A stretch of DNA of 64,000 nucleotides from Paramarasmius palmivorus (lineage: Eukaryota > Basidiomycota > Agaricomycetes > Agaricales > Marasmiaceae). A model generated the notes under the pieces. The model was not told where the DNA came from. It made no database searches and saw only the letters and a list, made by a program, of their open reading frames with translations. The position numbers and the translations under genes are program-made. The DNA is taken from positions 124,001-188,000 of the forward strand of contig JAYKXP010000096.1 in NCBI GenBank assembly GCA_037176845.1, in the 5' to 3' direction. Position 1 is the first letter of the stretch. Each line of letters begins with the position of its first letter. Below are positions 60,509 through 64,000 of the stretch, piece by piece.

Positions 60509-61215
60509 ATGGAAAACTCTCCTGCTACCGACCTCAGCACCCCGCTCTCCTCTGGCCTCGTGAATGCCATCAACGGTCTCATGTCCGGCACGTTGACCGG
60601 TAAGCCTTCTACAACTCTTGCCCCACGAATCCGCTAACAAACATGATTAGTTCGAGACACTGAAGCTATGGACAACTTCGGTGAACAAGAGATGGCTGCC
60701 TTGGACGCCGTGGTTGCTACTCTCGTGAAGAAAAGTGAGCTTTTCCTGCTGGGTCAGCTGCGGCATTGTTCTAATCATTGTACGCTCAGCATACTTGACA
60801 CGCTTTGTCGATACTCGCTATCAGATCGCGGTCGAAAACCCACCAGCGACCAAAGCTCTTCCTACAATGACTGTTGTATGCCAGAACTGCCAAAACGTCG
60901 TCAACCTCCCTCTGCCCGACAACCGGTGGTATTGCGTGGTGCGTGGACTGCGAATTGGCTTCGTGCGCGGATGGTAAGTTTTCTATGCCTGATCGTCCTG
61001 TTACGGTCGCTAATCAGCTTTACAACAGGGAGAACGTGAAGCGGGTCGTGCTTCATGTCCCAGAGAACAAGTACGCGGCTTATGGCACCAAGGAGACCGC
61101 TCGGAAGGCTTTCTTGCTCGCCCTCGCGGCCAACGAAGCCACAGTTATAGTCACCACCGACTTTGCCGTAGCTTACGAGCCTCTCGTTACAGGGGACGGT
61201 TTCTTGTACCCTTAG
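60509..61215 (+). CDS. RNase H1 N-terminal (hybrid-binding) domain-like protein, copy B2
   Basis: Four exons with introns at the same places as B1. Product: MENSPATDLSTPLSSGLVNA, a helical stretch, YLTRFVDTRYQIA, the Cys pair MTVVCQNCQNVV, then RWYCVVRGLRIGFVRGW, VLHVPENKYAAYGTKETARK and AFLLALAANEATV. The conserved aromatic, Gly-Phe and Gly-Trp positions fit the RNase H1 N-terminal/viroplasmin domain that grips RNA/DNA hybrids, without the nuclease part. The four-residue Cys motif just before the domain is C-x2-C here and C-x-C in B1, so zinc binding alone is not established. The N-terminal region is variable between copies. Confidence 0.78.
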
Positions 61216-62217
61216 GTAGCCGTTGTGGTGCCCTTAGATAGACATTGTAAACTTGTAGTGTCTTTAGATAGTGATCGTGTTGCCTCAGTACTGCTTTCGC
61301 GGACAATGTTGATTGATTGACCCCCTCACATCGAACTCGGACCTGTCGGTGGTCCCCACCGACCCACACCAAGCTAGTTGAACATGATGCATGATGCGAC
61401 TGTTGTTCGGAAAACTCGATCCTCTGGGTCACCAATTCCGAAGGCTACTTTGCACGCATCGATTCGTTCTTGGTGAGGAGTTGGTGTAGGTACTCGGAGT
61501 TGCTGGGCACTCGGATGTTGTGGAGAAAGGGTGAAGGAACTCGGGAGATCTAGACCCGGGTCCCGACAATGACAAATTCCTTGGAGGTCCTTTCTCGTTT
61601 CTCACCATGACGAGAAACATAAAACTCAAGGTATCCAGCTCAATCATAGAGCCAAGTGGCTACCTAATCTCATGTCGACGTACCACTACTATCATAGAAC
61701 TACGAGGTTTGAACCTGGTGAAAACTGGGCTGTTCGTGCCAAAACTATTCCAGGTTTCGTGCAAATGCGGAGTCCAGAGGATCGCTGAAAAATTCCTCGT
61801 CGAATGCACATCTGAATCCCTTCCGACTCGCCATCCGTTCTCCCTCAATCTCTTTCCAAAAACCCAAGCTGCTCTCGCTGTAGCTGTCTAATGTCTAGAT
61901 ATCACTGGGGAAATATCGAGCGAATGAGTCGATGTGTCGACGGCGGTTCCTGGACTATTCGGCAGCCATAGCTGTCACCCTTTTGGTCCGACACCTGTAC
62001 TGCATCGACACATTGATTCAGTTGGCTGTCTGTCATACGGCAGGCTTCAATTCGTACCTGGTCATCCTACTAGCCTCATGGATACCCGGCTGCTGTACCT
62101 CTGGTCTATCATTTGCTTGATCTACGGCTCTTGTTCCCAAAAAGAAACAATCGCACACCCCACACGTATAGCTGTCAACATCGGGATTCGGCACACATTC
62201 TACACTCTCCTCTTACC
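61216..62217. other. Intergenic stretch before the kinase gene
   Basis: About 1 kb without a supported gene. Frames at 61607-61891 and 61429-61647 lack domains or splice context. Confidence 0.4.
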
Positions 62218-64000
62218 ATGTCCAACATCGAGTCTCACGAGCTAGAGTTACTTCAGCTCGTACTCCGCAACGAAGGGGCCTACCGCAAGCTATTGGCGCA
62301 AGAAGGGTCTGTAGCTCAATCATTGTTGGATTGGCTGCAACAGGTACACCACCTTCATCCGAGTCTTCTCCGTTCAATACAGCTCATGCTCTCTTTTCCA
62401 GCTCATAGATGCCTCAACAGTCTCGAAAGACTTACGCGCTTCAATATGTCAAACCATGGTTCGACTTTCCAAGAGATCCAGCCTTTGTCCAAGCTGCTTG
62501 ACGATTCGAGGTGTAACCAAACTCGGAGAACATCCTGTTGCCGGTGGTGGGTTTGGCGATATCTGGAAAGGGCGCCTGGGGAGTGATCAACTCGTGTGCT
62601 TGAAAGTGGTTAAAGTGTACCTCATGTCGGATATGAAGCGCTCGATGAAGGTGTGCGGCTTATAGTGACACCATCGATACCATACTGACTTTGCTGATGA
62701 TAGGAATACCTCCGCGAAGCGATAATCTGGCGACAACTCAGGCATCCTAATGTCCTTCCTTGTCTCGGCTTATATTATCTCGACGATACGCAGCAACGCA
62801 TCTGCTTGGTTTCTCCTTGGATGGAGAACGGTAACCTCGTCGAGTATATACAAAGTCATCCACGAGAGTCTATCAATCACATCCTGCTAATGCACGATAT
62901 CACGAGCGGACTATCTCATCTGCACGCACTGAAGATTGTTCACGGAGACCTCAAAGGTGTACGTGCTCGTATGACACGCTTCGCTGCTCCAGTCGCTGAC
63001 ACCAATTTTCTAGTTCAACGTCCTAATCACACGATCACATAGAGCATGTCTCGCCGACTTCGGTCTATCTCACGTCTCAGACTCCCAGGTCTTCAAAGTC
63101 ACATCTACAGTCGCTCATTCAGCCGGAATTGCTAGATGGTCTGCCCCCGAGATACATACCGGAGCGTCTTCCTCGACACAAAGCGATATCTACTCGATTG
63201 GATGTCTATACTACGAGGTCAGCCTTACGCTATCCCTATCCTGCCGCTGTCTACTGTCAACTGTCAACTAATCCTGGATTGCAATTAAACTAGATCATCA
63301 CGGGCCTTCGACCATTCTACAACCTCCGAAACGACGCTGCGGTTCTATTAGCCGACTTACAAGGACAGCGTCCCGAGAAACCCCGAAACGTCGACATTGA
63401 CATGCAAATATGGTCGTTGATGAACGATTGTTGGGAGACCGATCCCTCATGGAGGCCCACATCAGAGAATCTACTTCAGCGCCTTCCCGTCTACGGAGAT
63501 GTAGTTCCTGCGGAAGACTGGGATAACAAGTTGTTCAATGAACTTCAAAGGAACGTGGCAGCTAGCGATAAGACATATTCGCCTCTAGCGTCTATCTTTT
63601 ACCAGAGCGGGATGCGTCTTCGTTCACCGTCAGCGTTAACAAGCAGTGTGATAGCTGATAACCCTAGGCTTGGGAGAAAGAGGATCCGCCTACAGAGTGA
63701 TTTTGGCAAGGCTGAGCGCCAGCAGTCGTACATTTCCGGTATGAATCCAGGGTTCTCCCTGCGAGGTGTGGAGAGGCAATCGAAGTCTTCTACATACAGA
63801 TATGACAACGCGACGAATGGGATGGGGATGGGTGTCGGCGGTACAGCGCAGATTACCGGCTCACCCGAGCCAGAACAACATCCGAGCGATGCCTGGGGAA
63901 CGTTTATGCGTCCAGCACCTGCTGGGTCCTCTTCCAACTCCTCTTATCCTTACACACAAGGAGCAGAGCCCAGTTCATGGTTACCAAGTGGGAGCAACTT
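62218..64000 (+). CDS. Tyrosine-kinase-like (TKL) protein kinase, 3' end beyond window
   Basis: Exons 62218-62343, 62402-62650, 62704-62958, 63014-63217 and 63294 onward, all in phase. The N-terminus is a short helical region (SHELELLQLVLRNEGAYRKL). The kinase domain follows: glycine loop VAGGGFGDIWKG, Lys in VCLKVVKV, catalytic loop IVHGDLKGFNVLI (HGD in place of HRD, as in many fungal TKL kinases), LADFGLS, RWSAPEI, SDIYSIGCLYYEII, and CWETDPSWRPT at the end of the domain. A Ser/Gly/Pro-rich tail runs to the window end with no stop. Catalytic Lys, Asp and DFG are present, so it is probably active. This class is strongly expanded in Agaricomycetes. It does not recur elsewhere in the window. 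Confidence 0.88.

Noticed and set aside
1..64000. tRNA genes, rRNA, CRISPR arrays and bacterial operon signals
   Set aside because: GTTCGAA-like boxes (for example near 41900 and 61700) lack any cloverleaf partner; no spaced direct repeats; the sequence is eukaryotic.

Overview
The window looks like an accessory, transposon-rich stretch of a filamentous Agaricomycete (mushroom-forming basidiomycete) genome. Genes are cut by many 45-80 nt GT-AG introns, several products belong to families I associate with expanded Agaricomycete orphan families (JmjC-like, nucleotidyltransferase-like, RNase H1 N-terminal-like and tyrosine-kinase-like proteins), and the mobile elements are of eukaryotic type (Helitrons, a chromodomain Ty3/gypsy retrotransposon, a foldback element). 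No tRNA, rRNA, CRISPR or prokaryotic operon was seen.

Layout. 1-858: last exon of a JmjC-like gene (copy E1), followed after about 220 bp by Helitron 1 (open to 9103). 9.1-16.8 kb: gene-poor, interrupted by a 3.25 kb foldback element (10798-14052) with two ~1.49 kb arms that look identical. 16.85-19.7 kb: orphan gene A1 and RNase H1 N-terminal-like gene B1. 20.07-21.36 kb (minus): a single-pass membrane protein. 23.1-31.4 kb (minus): gene A3, split by an apparently intact 6.36 kb Ty3/gypsy element with identical 303 bp LTRs and a GTACG target duplication. 31.85-38 kb: an F-box/LRR-like gene, gene C1, a small acidic protein gene (H), an unrecognised gene (F) and a minus-strand orphan (G). 38.3-42.1 kb: a long Ser/Pro/Asp-rich many-exon gene (I). 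42.4-47.6 kb: the full JmjC-like gene E2, followed after about 230 bp by Helitron 2 (to 55870). 56.2-61.2 kb: C2 (minus), a doubtful small gene K, A2, B2. 62.2 kb to the end: a tyrosine-kinase-like gene running off the window.

The most important point is that the parts recur. E-Helitron-A-B appears twice in the same order and strand (E1-Hel1-A1-B1; E2-Hel2-C2-A2-B2), with the two sets clearly homologous but diverged, and a third A (A3) and second C (C1) sit between them. This suggests either a large Helitron-centred unit carrying a fixed set of passenger genes, or a very old segmental duplication kept together. Both Helitron proteins end in a ubiquitin-protease-like (USP) module with its own Cys box, zinc-finger cysteines and His box. 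The upstream E protein is a JmjC-like fold whose metal ligands look lost. I could not locate Helitron termini, so the unit's limits are inference.
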